Made by a program: the position numbers and the translations under genes. Below are positions 5,738-6,007 of a stretch of DNA of 6,007 bases, in pieces (positions within the stretch are counted from its first letter, which is position 1; every line of letters begins with the position of its first letter). Under the pieces are notes generated by a model, which saw only the letters and a list, made by a program, of their open reading frames with translations, was not told the DNA's origin and did no database searches. This DNA is from Bacteroidetes bacterium GWA2_31_9b. GTDB lineage: Bacteria; Bacteroidota; Bacteroidia; Bacteroidales; UBA12077. The stretch lies in the NCBI GenBank assembly GCA_001769005.1, contig MENE01000053.1, forward strand, positions 5,122 to 11,128. Reading direction: 5' to 3'.

Positions 5738-6007
5738 ATCCGAATCTCTCTGAAAAAGGCAAGCACGACTATAAATTAGTTTTACTTGCAATAAAAGGCG
5801 ACGAAAAAGCATATGCAGAACTTCTCGACCGCTATAAGGATGCCATTTATTATATGTTATTAAAAATGGTAAATAATAAGAGCGATGCCGAGGATTTAAC
5901 TATTGAAGCATTTGGTAAGGCATTTAAAAATATAGAACAATACACCCCTAATTTCGCTTTTAGTACCTGGTTATTTAAAATTGCTACAAATAATTGTATC
6001 GATTTTA
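5728..6007 (+). CDS. RNA polymerase sigma-70 factor, ECF type (partial, 3' end outside window)
   Basis: A frame opening with ATG at 5728 stays open to the window edge, giving 93 residues. It has the N-terminal sigma region 2 of an ECF factor. LAIKGDEKAYAELLDRY near 20-36 is the usual first helix. DAEDLTIEAFGKAFKNI at 53-69 is region 2.2, which binds the RNA polymerase beta' coiled coil. FSTWLFKIATNNCIDF at 78-93 is regions 2.3-2.4, which melt and recognise the promoter -10 element. Region 4 (-35 recognition) should follow outside the window. The ATG lies inside the end of the glycosyltransferase gene, overlapping it by 10 nt in another frame, so translation is likely coupled. No anti-sigma factor is visible, though one could follow. 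The promoter set it controls is unknown. Confidence 0.92.
   Translation, partial: MEINPNLSEKGKHDYKLVLLAIKGDEKAYAELLDRYKDAIYYMLLKMVNNKSDAEDLTIEAFGKAFKNIEQYTPNFAFSTWLFKIATNNCIDF

Overview
The window is AT-rich chromosomal DNA from a member of the Bacteroidota, probably Bacteroidales or Marinilabiliales-like. This is inferred from protein style (Tgt, LptG and carboxyltransferase variants typical of that phylum), from start codons without Shine-Dalgarno sequences, and from candidate promoter boxes that fit the phylum's TTTG/TANNTTTG pattern rather than the E. coli -35/-10 pattern. It looks like ordinary core genome: I see no insertion sequence, prophage, CRISPR array, tRNA or rRNA.

Layout. Bases 1-52 probably hold the last codons of a rightward gene that lies mostly outside the window. 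A perfect 14-bp stem-loop at 53-84 separates it from a leftward block and looks like a bidirectional terminator. The leftward block reads from right to left. First come tgt (tRNA-guanine transglycosylase, start at 4467) and lptG (lipopolysaccharide-export permease), which overlap by 4 nt. A 223-nt gap with a candidate promoter follows. Then come the carboxyltransferase subunit of an acyl-CoA carboxylase/decarboxylase and, 11 nt later, a short biotin carrier protein. From about 4468 to 4594 is a divergent intergenic region. To its right, transcribed rightward, are a membrane-anchored family 2 glycosyltransferase (GTG start) and an ECF-type sigma-70 factor that overlaps it by 10 nt and is cut by the window edge.

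How the genes work together. The carboxyltransferase and biotin carrier are two parts of one biotin-dependent enzyme acting on propionyl-/methylmalonyl-CoA or a related acyl-CoA. The third part (biotin carboxylase, or a membrane Na+-pumping decarboxylase subunit) is not here, so the direction of the reaction is open. tgt and lptG share an operon, but their functions (wobble-base modification and LPS transport) are not obviously linked. The glycosyltransferase and sigma factor are physically coupled, which suggests co-expression.

I found no clearly new system. The points most worth checking are a Tgt that lacks all three zinc-ligand cysteines, a carboxyltransferase with isoleucine at the acyl-CoA specificity position and no partner subunit nearby, the overlapping glycosyltransferase/sigma-factor pair, and the long leader in front of the carboxyltransferase gene.
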